Origin: Anaerolineae bacterium
Lineage (GTDB): Bacteria > Chloroflexota > Anaerolineae > Anaerolineales > Villigracilaceae
Direction of reading: 5' to 3'
NCBI GenBank assembly: GCA_003694975.1
Contig: RFJH01000198.1
Span: forward strand, 1 to 12,888
DNA length: 12,888 nucleotides
The notes under the pieces were generated by a model. It was not told the DNA's origin. It saw only the letters and a list, made by a program, of their open reading frames with translations, and did no database searches. Positions 6,950 to 12,888 of the stretch are shown here, piece after piece (position 1 is the first letter of the stretch; each line of letters starts with the position of its first letter). Made by a program: the position numbers and the translations under genes.

Positions 6950-7551
6950 TCGCACTTGTTGATTACGGCGTGGGCAATTTGCACTCAGTCGCCAAGGCGC
7001 TGCGAGAGGTGGGTGCGCGAGTGGAAATCACCTCCGTGCCAGAGGTCATCTTGCAGGCTTCTGCGGTGGTGTTGCCCGGTGTGGGCGCGTTCGGGGATGG
7101 CATGGCTGGCTTGCGAAATCGCGGGCTGATAACAGCGCTGCGTGAGGTCGTCAGGCGCGGTGTTCCTTTGCTGGGAATTTGCCTGGGGATGCAACTCCTC
7201 TTTCAGGAAAGCGAGGAACGCGGTCGGCACGCGGGATTAGGGTTCCTGGAAGGGCGTGTGGTAACGTTTTCCCCCGCGCCCGGGCATAAGGTTCCCCATA
7301 CCGGCTGGAATCAACTCTGGCCAACGCGGGAAAATCCACTCTTGCATGGCATCCACTCCGGCGAGTTTGTCTATTTCAATCACGGTTATTATTGCCTGGC
7401 GCGACCCGAAGATACCCTGGCCGAGACAGATTACATCGTGCGATACCCCTCCGTGGTGGGAAAAGGGCGTGTCTATGGCATTCAGTTTCACCCTGAAAAG
7501 AGTCAACGCGTGGGGCTTCACATTTTACGCAACTTCGTGGAACGAGGTTGA
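6946..7551 (+). CDS. hisH: Imidazole glycerol phosphate synthase, glutaminase subunit
   Basis: 201 residues. A class I glutamine amidotransferase that hydrolyses glutamine and channels ammonia to HisF. The catalytic triad is visible: nucleophile C79 in GICLGMQLLF, and H182 and E184 in IQFHPEKS. The oxyanion segment PGVGAFGDGM (44-53) and the N-terminus VDYGVGNLHSV are typical. The start overlaps the hisB stop (ATGA). hisA separates it from its partner hisF, the common H-A-F order. Confidence 0.97.
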   Translation: MIALVDYGVGNLHSVAKALREVGARVEITSVPEVILQASAVVLPGVGAFGDGMAGLRNRGLITALREVVRRGVPLLGICLGMQLLFQESEERGRHAGLGFLEGRVVTFSPAPGHKVPHTGWNQLWPTRENPLLHGIHSGEFVYFNHGYYCLARPEDTLAETDYIVRYPSVVGKGRVYGIQFHPEKSQRVGLHILRNFVERG

Positions 7552-7555
7552 GACG

Positions 7556-8281
7556 ATGGACGAACTCTCTTTCACCGTATATCCGGCGATTGATTTACGC
7601 GGCGGACGCGTGGTGCGCCTGCGACAGGGCGATCCGCATCGGGAGACCGTTTATGGGGGGGACGCGATGGCTCTCGCGCGCCACTGGCTCTCTCAAGGGG
7701 CTACCTGGCTGCACGTGGTCAACCTGGACGGCGCTTTCGGCGCGCCGGACGCCCCGAACCGGGAAGCCTTACGCTCCATCCTGCGGACCGGAGCGCGCGT
7801 GCAATTCGGCGGTGGCCTGCGCACGCTGGAGGAGATCGCCCACGCCCTGGACCTCGGCGTCGCGCGCGTGGTGCTGGGGACCGCCGCTGTAGAAGACCCC
7901 TCCCTGGTGGGCGAGGCGGTGACGCGCTTTGGTGACTCGCGCGTGGCCATCGGCCTGGACGTCCGCGATGGGCGTGTGCGCGTTCGGGGATGGCGTGAAG
8001 ATAGCGGGTTGGATGCCATCATGCTTGGCAGGATGCTCTATGGGGTCGGAGTGCGGTGGGCTGTCTTCACGAATATCGCCCGCGACGGTGTGGGGCATGG
8101 CCTGGATATTCCTTCTGCGCGCGACCTGATGCAAAAAACCGGTTTGAAGGTCATCGCCTCCGGCGGTGTCAACGCGCTCACCGATATCGTGAGCGCCCGG
8201 AATGCCGGCCTGGCTGGCGTGATCGTTGGGCGCGCGCTCTATGAAAGATGTTTCACGTTGCAGGAGGCCTTGAGGTGCTAG
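7556..8281 (+). CDS. hisA: ProFAR isomerase (HisA)
   Basis: 241 residues. A (beta/alpha)8 barrel that isomerises ProFAR to PRFAR by an Amadori rearrangement. The N-terminus FTVYPAIDLRGGRVVRL carries the catalytic general base D13. The second catalytic Asp is D135 in AIGLDVRDG, and T172 in FTNIARDG matches the conserved Thr. Phosphate-binding loops are FGGGLR (84-89) and ASGGV (201-205). Both halves show the internal duplication of the family. ATG 7556 has SD GAGG 7544-7547 with 8-base spacing; the in-frame ATG at 7346 would lie deep inside hisH and is rejected. In actinobacteria a similar protein (PriA) also does TrpF chemistry; nothing here suggests that. It overlaps hisF by 7 bases. Confidence 0.95.
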   Translation: MDELSFTVYPAIDLRGGRVVRLRQGDPHRETVYGGDAMALARHWLSQGATWLHVVNLDGAFGAPDAPNREALRSILRTGARVQFGGGLRTLEEIAHALDLGVARVVLGTAAVEDPSLVGEAVTRFGDSRVAIGLDVRDGRVRVRGWREDSGLDAIMLGRMLYGVGVRWAVFTNIARDGVGHGLDIPSARDLMQKTGLKVIASGGVNALTDIVSARNAGLAGVIVGRALYERCFTLQEALRC

Positions 8282-9066
8282 CCAAACGCATCATCCCTTG
8301 CCTGGATATCAAAGATGACCGTGTGGTTAAAGGTGTTCATTTCCTCAACCTGCGCGATGCCGGCGACCCGGTGGAGCAGGCGCGTTTTTTCGAGCGCGAG
8401 GGGGCTGATGAACTGGTCTTTCTGGATATTTCGGCCACTCCAGAGGGCCGACGAACCGTCCTGGATACAGTGGCGCGCGTCGCCGAACAGGTCTTCATGC
8501 CCCTGACGGTGGGAGGAGGGGTGAATTCGGTATCTGCCATACGCGATTTGCTGCATGCCGGTGCCGACAAGGTGAGCATCAACTCCGCTGCCGTTCGCTG
8601 CCCGTCGTTGCTTTCGGAGGGCGCTGAGCGCTTTGGGAGTCAGTGCATTGTACTCGCCATTGATGCCAGGCGCCGCCCTGAAGGGTGGTGGGAGGTCTAT
8701 ATTTCCGGTGGACGTGTCCCCACCGGTCTGAATGCGGTGGAATGGGCGCGGCAAGGTGTGGAGGCCGGCGCGGGTGAGATCCTGCTTACCAGCATGGACG
8801 CCGACGGCACCCTGGATGGCTACGACATCGAATTGACGCGCGCCGTCGCCGATGCGGTGCCCGTCCCCGTCATCGCCAGCGGTGGCGCCGGTCGGATGGA
8901 GCATTTCGCTCGCGTACTTGAAGAAGGCGGTGCCGACGCCGCCCTCGCCGCCTCTCTGTTCCATGACCGCAAACTGACTATTCCTCAGGTCAAGCGTTAC
9001 CTGATGTCGAGAGGCATCCCGGTCCGCCCCCCTTATTCCGAATCTCTCGCCCTACAGGAGGAGTAA
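8275..9066 (+). CDS. hisF: Imidazole glycerol phosphate synthase, cyclase subunit
   Basis: 263 residues with a GTG start. A (beta/alpha)8 barrel that uses ammonia from HisH to turn PRFAR into imidazole-glycerol phosphate and AICAR. Catalytic aspartates are D11 (RIIPCLDIKDDRVVKG) and D130 (IVLAIDARR). Phosphate-binding loops are TVGGGV (78-83) and ASGGAG (201-206). GTG 8275 is chosen because it gives the canonical LAKRIIPCLD start and has a perfect SD (AGGAGG 8262-8267, 7-base spacing). An in-frame ATG at 8248 would add nine atypical residues and place the SD after the start. It overlaps the end of hisA and is followed directly by purH, with no bases between stop and next ATG. HisF and HisA are paralogous barrels. 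Confidence 0.96.
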   Translation: MLAKRIIPCLDIKDDRVVKGVHFLNLRDAGDPVEQARFFEREGADELVFLDISATPEGRRTVLDTVARVAEQVFMPLTVGGGVNSVSAIRDLLHAGADKVSINSAAVRCPSLLSEGAERFGSQCIVLAIDARRRPEGWWEVYISGGRVPTGLNAVEWARQGVEAGAGEILLTSMDADGTLDGYDIELTRAVADAVPVPVIASGGAGRMEHFARVLEEGGADAALAASLFHDRKLTIPQVKRYLMSRGIPVRPPYSESLALQEE

Positions 9067-10581
9067 ATGCCCGTTGCTCTCTTTTCTGTCTATGACAAAA
9101 CCGGTCTGACCGATTTCGCCGCTCAGTTGCATCGGCGCGGCTGGACTCTGGTGGCCAGTAGCGGTACAGCGCGTACCCTGGAGGCTTCCGGCCTGCCTGT
9201 GCTCCCCGTCGAAAGCCTGACCGGTGAGCCGGAGATGCTCGACGGACGCGTAAAAACTCTTCATCCTGCAATCCACGCTGCCATCCTCGCTCGCGATACA
9301 GAGGACGACCGCCGCGCCCTGGCCGACCGTGGCTGGCAACCAATTGACTTGGTGGTTGTGAACCTCTACCCTTTTGAACGCGTCATCGCAGACCCTGAAG
9401 CCTCGCTTGAAACCATTATTGAAAACATCGATATTGGCGGCGTGGCACTCCTGCGCGCTGCAGCCAAAAACCATGCTCGCGTGACTGTGCTCTGCGACCC
9501 GGAGGATTACAGGGAAGCCCTCGATCCGCCTGATCCGCCCGCTTTTCGTCTTCGTATGGCGCAGAAAGCGTTTGCCCGCACTGCTGCTTACGACGCGGCG
9601 ATCGAGGCTTACTTTGCCTCCCGAACACAGAGCCCTGTGCCCTTACGCATCACGGCGTACCCCGTCTATCCATTGCGTTACGGGGAAAATCCACATCAGC
9701 AGGCCGTGTTTTACAGTCCTCGGCCGGATGGCTCTCCTCTGGGAGGGGAACTTTTGCAAGGTAAGGCGCTTTCTTACAACAACTTGCTCGATCTGGATGC
9801 CGCCTGGCGTGCTGCGACCGTGTTCCCTGAGGCGGCGGTCGTGGTGGTCAAACACGCCAGCCCTTGTGGAATTGCCACGGCACCTACCGTCGCTCAGGCG
9901 GTGAGCCTGGCAATCGCAGGGGATCCTGTCTCGGCATTTGGTAGCGTCATCGCGGCCAACCGCGAGGTAGACGCGGCCTTCGTGGAAGGGCTGGGTGACC
10001 TGTTCGTAGAGTGCATCATCGCACCCGGGTTTACGCTGGAGGCGCGCCACCTCTTGGAACGACGGAAGAACGCACGCCTGATTCAGATGCCGGAGGTCAC
10101 ACCGCCTGAGGAGCCAGAATGGCGTTCGATCGTGGGTGGCTGGCTCTGGCAGACTCCCGACACCGCCGACCCCTCCGAATCCTCTCCCTGGCGCGTGGTC
10201 ACGCAACGCGAGCCTGATGATGTTGAGATGGAAGCCTTGCGCTTTGCGTGGACCGCCGTACGATACGTCAAATCGAACGCGGTACTCCTGGCGCGCGCCG
10301 AGGGAGGGCGATGTTTTACCGTGGGCATCGGTGGTGGCCAGCCCAATCGCGTGGACTGTGTGCGCCTTGCAGGGGAGCGCGCCGGCGGTCGCGCCTCTGG
10401 GGCAGTCCTGGCTTCTGATGCCTTTTTCCCCTTCCCGGATGGGGTGGAGGTCGCGGCTCGTCTAGGTGTCACTGCCATTGTGCAGCCGGGCGGCTCGGTG
10501 CGCGATCAGGCCGTCATCCAGGCCGCCGACCGGGCCGGCCTGGCGATGGTGTTTACCGGCGTGCGACATTTTCGTCACTGA
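9067..10581 (+). CDS. purH: Bifunctional AICAR transformylase / IMP cyclohydrolase
   Basis: 504 residues, slightly shorter than the usual 510-530. Performs the last two steps of purine synthesis: AICAR + 10-formyl-THF to FAICAR, then ring closure to IMP. The N-terminal MGS-like cyclohydrolase domain (about 1-140) carries K63 (GRVKTLHP), Y101 (LYPFE), D122 (NIDIGG) and K134. The transformylase part shows YGENPHQ (205-211), YNNLLDLDAA (237-246) and the catalytic K262-H263 (VKHASPCG; many relatives have KHANPCG). The C-terminal RHFRH is conserved. SD AGGAGG (9056-9061) lies inside the last hisF codons, 5 bases before the ATG. Its place in a his operon fits its substrate: HisF releases AICAR. Confidence 0.97.
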   Translation: MPVALFSVYDKTGLTDFAAQLHRRGWTLVASSGTARTLEASGLPVLPVESLTGEPEMLDGRVKTLHPAIHAAILARDTEDDRRALADRGWQPIDLVVVNLYPFERVIADPEASLETIIENIDIGGVALLRAAAKNHARVTVLCDPEDYREALDPPDPPAFRLRMAQKAFARTAAYDAAIEAYFASRTQSPVPLRITAYPVYPLRYGENPHQQAVFYSPRPDGSPLGGELLQGKALSYNNLLDLDAAWRAATVFPEAAVVVVKHASPCGIATAPTVAQAVSLAIAGDPVSAFGSVIAANREVDAAFVEGLGDLFVECIIAPGFTLEARHLLERRKNARLIQMPEVTPPEEPEWRSIVGGWLWQTPDTADPSESSPWRVVTQREPDDVEMEALRFAWTAVRYVKSNAVLLARAEGGRCFTVGIGGGQPNRVDCVRLAGERAGGRASGAVLASDAFFPFPDGVEVAARLGVTAIVQPGGSVRDQAVIQAADRAGLAMVFTGVRHFRH

Positions 10582-10598
10582 GTAAAGAAGGATGGCCT

Positions 10599-10922
10599 AT
10601 GAGACTCCGCTATGATTCTCGCGGTTTGATCCCGGCCGTGGTGCAGGATGCTGCCGATGGTGAGGTGCTTATGGTAGCCTGGATGAATGCTGATGCCTTG
10701 CGTCGGACGCAGGAGACCGGCCAGGTGCACTTCTGGAGTCGTAGTCGCCGTACCTTGTGGAAAAAGGGCGAGACATCCGGAAATACGCTATATGTGCGTG
10801 AAATCCGCGTGGATTGTGATGGCGATACGCTCCTGCTGAAGGTGGATGCTGTTGGGCCGACCTGTCACACCGGGGCGCGCTCCTGTTTTTTCCGTTCCCT
10901 GGAGGCCGACGATGCTGCATGA
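10599..10922 (+). CDS. hisI: Phosphoribosyl-AMP cyclohydrolase
   Basis: 107 residues. A zinc/magnesium enzyme that opens the purine ring of phosphoribosyl-AMP to give ProFAR, the third step of the pathway. The signature DCDGDTLLL (72-80) followed by TCHTGARSCFF (88-98) supplies the metal ligands: Asp72/74/76 for Mg, and C73, C89 and C96 for Zn. This is the stand-alone form; in many bacteria it is fused to HisE. SD GAAGG (10587-10591) lies 7 bases before the ATG. It overlaps hisE by 11 bases in another frame, so the two are separate proteins made from adjacent coupled frames. Confidence 0.97.
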   Translation: MRLRYDSRGLIPAVVQDAADGEVLMVAWMNADALRRTQETGQVHFWSRSRRTLWKKGETSGNTLYVREIRVDCDGDTLLLKVDAVGPTCHTGARSCFFRSLEADDAA

Positions 10923-11187
10923 ATTGTTCTCCGTGATAGAAGCGCGCAAAGCCCATCCCACGCCGGATTCGTACACGGCGCGCCTGCTTCAAGGCGAGGA
11001 AGACCGCCTGTTGCAAAAAGTGGGGGAGGAGGCGATTGAGGTGATCCTGGCAGCCAAAGGTCAGGGTACCACACGCCTGGTGGAAGAGGTAGCCGATCTC
11101 TTCTACCATGTCCTCGTGTTGCTGGCTGCGCATGAGGTATCGCTGAACGATGTCGAAGAAGAACTACGGATGCGACACAGGCAATGA
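10912..11187 (+). CDS. hisE: Phosphoribosyl-ATP pyrophosphatase
   Basis: 91 residues, typical for stand-alone HisE. An alpha-helical MazG/all-alpha NTP pyrophosphatase that hydrolyses phosphoribosyl-ATP to phosphoribosyl-AMP + PPi (second step). The metal-binding pattern is GEEAIEV (E39/E40, E43) with EEVADLFYH (E58/E59, D62). ATG 10912 is preferred over an in-frame ATG at 10846 because GGAGG at 10901-10905 has 6-base spacing and the resulting MLHELFSVIEARK start is standard. It ends in an ATGA overlap with the downstream HAD gene, so that gene is translated as part of the same unit. Confidence 0.95.
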   Translation: MLHELFSVIEARKAHPTPDSYTARLLQGEEDRLLQKVGEEAIEVILAAKGQGTTRLVEEVADLFYHVLVLLAAHEVSLNDVEEELRMRHRQ

Positions 11188-12326
11188 ACATTCTGCTCTT
11201 CGATATGGACGGTGTGTTGCTGGAGCCGCATGGCTACCATCGCGCTCTTCAGGAGACGGTCCGTCTTATCGGGCGCGCTTTGGGGTTTATGGACGTCCAC
11301 CTTACCACGCGGCACATCGCGGCGTTCGAAGCAGCCGGCGTGACAAGCGAGTGGGATTCCGCGGCCATTTGTGCTGCCCTGCTGTTGACCCATGCCTGGT
11401 CTGTTTTCCCCGATGCGTCTCTCCCTTCGGAACCACCCTTGCCATCGGTACCTGTACATGCGCTCTCGCCCCCAGACTTTGTGCCGTTCTTCCGTCAATT
11501 GGTCGACTCTGGTCTGTCCCCTTTGGAGCGCGCCGAGGAGATATTGTTGGCAGGTTATCAGGGACGCCGCCGGAACGCATGGCAGAAGGATGTTCTCCGC
11601 TCACTGCTGCGCACCGCGCGTGACCCCTATGCCTCGCTCACCCACCGCCTTTTTCAGGAACTCGTCCTGGGGAGTCAGGCCTTTAGCGAGACGTACAGTC
11701 TCCCCCCATCGCTCGATTGTGAAAGTTACCTTTTGAAATTCGATCGCCCTGCGCTTTCCCCTCTGGCGCAAGAGAAACTGAGGGACTGGCTTTCCGCAGA
11801 TGCCCGGTATGCCGCCATTTTCACCAACCGTCCTTCACGTCGGCTGCCCTGGGCTGTTGGCGCGCCGGAGGCCGAGATCGGGGCGCGCCTTGCCGGGGTC
11901 TCGTACCTGTCGTTGATCGGTCTGGGGGAATTGTCCTGGGTGAGCGCGCGTCACGCACGGGATCGAGAGGCGTTCTTGAAGCCATCACCGGTACATGCCC
12001 TGGCCGCGTTGCGGTGCGCTCTGGGTGATGACCTGCTTGATGCGTTGGAGCGCGCGGCGGAAGTGGAAAGGGGCAAAGCATCTCGTTCGCACTGGGCAAT
12101 GTTCGATGGCGCCCAGGTGCTGGTATTTGAAGATGCGGTGAAAGGCTTGCAAAGTGTGCGTGCGGCAAAGCAAGTTCTGGCACGCCTTGGGGTGGTGATC
12201 TCGGTGCAATATGTTGGTATCGCTCGCGACCCCATCAAGCGAGAAGCGCTTATCCGTGAGGGCGCAATGGTCTATTCATCCCTGGAGGAGGCCCTTTTCT
12301 CCTCTGAAATGGGGTTTTGGGGCTGA
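11184..12326 (+). CDS. HAD-superfamily phosphatase-like protein, candidate histidinol-phosphate phosphatase
   Basis: 380 residues, function not known from sequence. HAD motifs are visible: DxD at D7/D9 (FDMDGVLLE), motif II T214 (IFTNRPS), motif III K266 (FLKPSP), and motif IV E316-D317 (VFEDAVKGL). The roughly 200 residues between motifs I and II would form a large helical C1-type cap, and there is an extra insert between motifs III and IV (about 275-308). The nucleophile and general acid/base are intact, so a phosphohydrolase is likely. Its start overlaps hisE by ATGA and it closes an operon that lacks only histidinol-phosphate phosphatase (HisB here has no phosphatase domain), so that is the best guess. 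Unlike the short HAD part of E. coli HisB, it is much longer. Other phosphomonoesterase roles remain possible. Confidence 0.85.
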   Translation: MNILLFDMDGVLLEPHGYHRALQETVRLIGRALGFMDVHLTTRHIAAFEAAGVTSEWDSAAICAALLLTHAWSVFPDASLPSEPPLPSVPVHALSPPDFVPFFRQLVDSGLSPLERAEEILLAGYQGRRRNAWQKDVLRSLLRTARDPYASLTHRLFQELVLGSQAFSETYSLPPSLDCESYLLKFDRPALSPLAQEKLRDWLSADARYAAIFTNRPSRRLPWAVGAPEAEIGARLAGVSYLSLIGLGELSWVSARHARDREAFLKPSPVHALAALRCALGDDLLDALERAAEVERGKASRSHWAMFDGAQVLVFEDAVKGLQSVRAAKQVLARLGVVISVQYVGIARDPIKREALIREGAMVYSSLEEALFSSEMGFWG

Positions 12327-12331
12327 AAAAC

Positions 12332-12350
12332 GGCTGAAAAGCCTTTGTCT
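12332..12350 (+). terminator. Weak intrinsic terminator after the his operon
   Basis: A 4-bp stem, GGCT (12332-12335) and AGCC (12340-12343), closed by a GAAA tetraloop, preceded by a run of A and followed by TTTGTCTT. It lies six bases after the HAD gene stop and upstream of the tRNA promoter. The stem is short, so termination may be partial; a weak call. Confidence 0.4.
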
Positions 12351-12355
12351 TCCTC

Positions 12356-12384
12356 TTGTCGTTGCTATAAGCCTTTGGTATAAT
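12356..12384 (+). promoter_or_regulatory. Strong promoter for the tRNA-tuf unit
   Basis: -35 TTGTCG at 12356-12361, a 17-base spacer, and a perfect -10 TATAAT at 12379-12384, preceded by TGG (12376-12378), i.e. an extended -10. Predicted start is near 12391, about 20 bases ahead of the first tRNA. This is the best consensus match in the window, as expected for a stable RNA and EF-Tu transcription unit. Confidence 0.8.
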
Positions 12385-12397
12385 CCCCCTGCTCTCA

Positions 12398-12413
12398 GGC
12401 AGGAATTCCTGCC
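12398..12413 (+). repeat. Perfect 16-base palindrome overlapping the 5' end of tRNA-Thr(TGT)
   Basis: GGCAGGAATTCCTGCC reads the same on both strands. Its last three bases (12411-12413) are the first three of the mature tRNA. As RNA it can form a 6-bp hairpin with an AAUU loop that competes with the acceptor stem, or as DNA it could be a protein-binding site just downstream of the predicted transcription start. The role is unknown. Confidence 0.6.
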
Positions 12414-12483
12414 GACGTAGCTCAATCGGCAGAGCACCCGCCTTGTAAGCGGGCGGTTACGGGTTCGATTCCCGTCGTCGGCT
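12411..12483 (+). tRNA. tRNA-Thr (anticodon TGT)
   Basis: 73 bases. A full cloverleaf can be drawn: acceptor GCCGACG with CGTCGGC, D stem GCTC/GAGC, anticodon stem CCCGC/GCGGG around loop CTTGTAA (anticodon TGT, reads ACA and other ACN codons), and T stem ACGGG/CCCGT around TTCGATT. The discriminator is T at 12483, and CCA is not encoded, so it must be added after processing. First tRNA of a three-tRNA unit leading into tuf. Confidence 0.96.
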
Positions 12484-12494
12484 TCCGCCAGAGC

Positions 12495-12529
12495 CTGCCG
12501 GTTCTCGCTCGAAAGGCGGGGGCCGGCAG
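12495..12529 (+). repeat. Inverted repeat in the tRNA-Thr / tRNA-Tyr spacer
   Basis: CTGCCGG (12495-12501) pairs perfectly with CCGGCAG (12523-12529). A small inner hairpin CGC/GCG (12506-12508 with 12516-12518) is possible. It lies in the 78-base spacer between two tRNAs, so it may shape precursor processing. There is no T tract, so it is not a terminator. Confidence 0.5.
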
Positions 12530-12561
12530 CGTGACGGACAATTTATAAGTCAGACCGACTC

Positions 12562-12644
12562 GGGCGGTTACCCAAGTGGACAAAGGGGACTGACTGTAAA
12601 TCAGTTGGCGAACGCCTTCGGAGGTTCGAATCCTCCACCGCCCA
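12562..12644 (+). tRNA. tRNA-Tyr (anticodon GTA)
   Basis: 83 bases with a long class II variable arm. Acceptor GGGCGGT pairs with ACCGCCC, discriminator A at 12644. Anticodon stem ACTGA/TCAGT surrounds loop CTGTAAA (anticodon GTA, reads TAC/TAT). T stem GGAGG/CCTCC surrounds TTCGAAT. The long variable arm is expected for bacterial tRNA-Tyr. CCA is not encoded. Confidence 0.96.
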
Positions 12645-12672
12645 CTCCCCGGCTGTCTATGCCGGGACGAAG

Positions 12673-12745
12673 GCCCTCATAGCTCAGACGGTAGAGCACG
12701 TTCTTGGTAAGAACGGGGTCAGGGGTTCAAGTCCCCTTGAGGGCT
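12673..12745 (+). tRNA. tRNA-Thr (anticodon GGT)
   Basis: 73 bases. Acceptor GCCCTCA pairs with TGAGGGC, D stem GCTC/GAGC, anticodon stem CGTTC/GAACG around loop TTGGTAA (anticodon GGT, reads ACC/ACT), T stem AGGGG/CCCCT around TTCAAGT, discriminator T at 12745. CCA is not encoded. It lies 44 bases before the tuf start codon with no terminator seen between, so it is likely co-transcribed with tuf. Confidence 0.96.
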
Positions 12746-12789
12746 CTTCAACGGTCAAAGCACTCTTGTAAATAAAAAGGAGTACGAAG

Positions 12790-12888
12790 ATGGCGAAGAA
12801 GAAATTTGAGCGCACGAAGCCGCATCTGAACGTAGGGACGATGGGGCACATTGACCACGGGAAGACGACGCTGACGGCGGCGATCACG
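12790..12888 (+). CDS. tuf: Elongation factor Tu (N-terminal part)
   Basis: The first 33 codons of EF-Tu, the GTPase that brings aminoacyl-tRNA to the ribosome; the rest lies beyond the right edge. MAKKKFERTKPHLNVGTMGH leads into the P-loop GHIDHGKT (19-26). The usual form is GTIGHVDHGKT, so this copy has Met and Ile at two conservative positions. SD AAGGAG (12777-12782) lies 7 bases before the ATG. Transcription most likely comes from the strong promoter ahead of the three tRNAs, as in the classical tufB arrangement. Confidence 0.95.
   Translation, partial: MAKKKFERTKPHLNVGTMGHIDHGKTTLTAAIT

Noticed and set aside
7346..7555. ATG 7346 as the start of hisA
   Set aside because: It would overlap hisH by about 200 bases; ATG 7556 has an SD and family-typical length.
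8248..8274. ATG 8248 as the start of hisF
   Set aside because: The perfect SD at 8262-8267 lies downstream of it, and GTG 8275 restores the canonical N-terminus.
11150..11623. A 157-codon forward frame overlapping hisE and the HAD gene
   Set aside because: It is out of frame with two well-supported coding regions and has no domain character.
12684..12887. A 67-codon antisense frame across tRNA-Thr(GGT) and tuf
   Set aside because: It reads antisense through a structured tRNA and the EF-Tu start; chance frame.
1..12888. CRISPR arrays, insertion sequences, phage or toxin-antitoxin genes
   Set aside because: No direct repeat arrays, terminal inverted repeats, transposase motifs or small paired genes were seen; the window is core genome.

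Overview
The window is a GC-rich, densely packed bacterial chromosome segment, and every complete gene lies on the + strand. Gene content and protein style suggest Chloroflexota, perhaps an Anaerolineae-like lineage: a separate long-form HisG, monofunctional HisB, unfused HisI and HisE, a HisD with a GPSH motif, tRNAs without encoded CCA, and a lamin-tail-like protein at the left edge. This is a judgement from protein resemblance and no database search was run. There are no mobile elements, CRISPR arrays or rRNA genes.

Layout. (1) Positions 1-83 hold the last codons of a gene, probably a secreted lamin-tail-domain protein. (2) Positions 87-2684 hold an extended -10 promoter and the classical replication/repair cluster dnaX-ybaB-recR. 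(3) Positions 2685-2886 hold a consensus-like promoter and a 5' regulatory leader. The leader contains a 26-residue peptide with six consecutive His codons, candidate alternative RNA hairpins and a strong intrinsic terminator ending just before hisG. This is a textbook-style histidine attenuator. (4) Positions 2887-12326 hold one uninterrupted operon, hisG-hisD-hisC-hisB-hisH-hisA-hisF-purH-hisI-hisE, followed by a HAD-family phosphatase-like gene. Most junctions overlap or nearly touch, and most genes have clear Shine-Dalgarno (SD) sequences. (5) Positions 12327-12888 hold a weak terminator, a near-perfect promoter, tRNA-Thr(TGT), tRNA-Tyr(GTA), tRNA-Thr(GGT) and the start of tuf (EF-Tu). This order resembles the enterobacterial thrU-tyrU-glyT-thrT-tufB locus without the glycine tRNA.

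How the genes work together. The operon encodes every step from PRPP + ATP to histidine except histidinol-phosphate phosphatase. The unassigned HAD protein, coupled to hisE by an ATGA overlap, is the natural candidate for that step. PurH sits between hisF and hisI. It consumes AICAR, the by-product released by HisF/HisH, so the operon carries its own route for returning AICAR to the purine pool that supplies the ATP used by HisG. Expression is probably set by histidyl-tRNA charging through the attenuator, and pathway flux by feedback inhibition of HisG through its C-terminal domain.

The most interesting points are the polyhistidine attenuator with an apparently leaderless leader peptide, the candidate missing HolPase, and purH embedded in the his operon.
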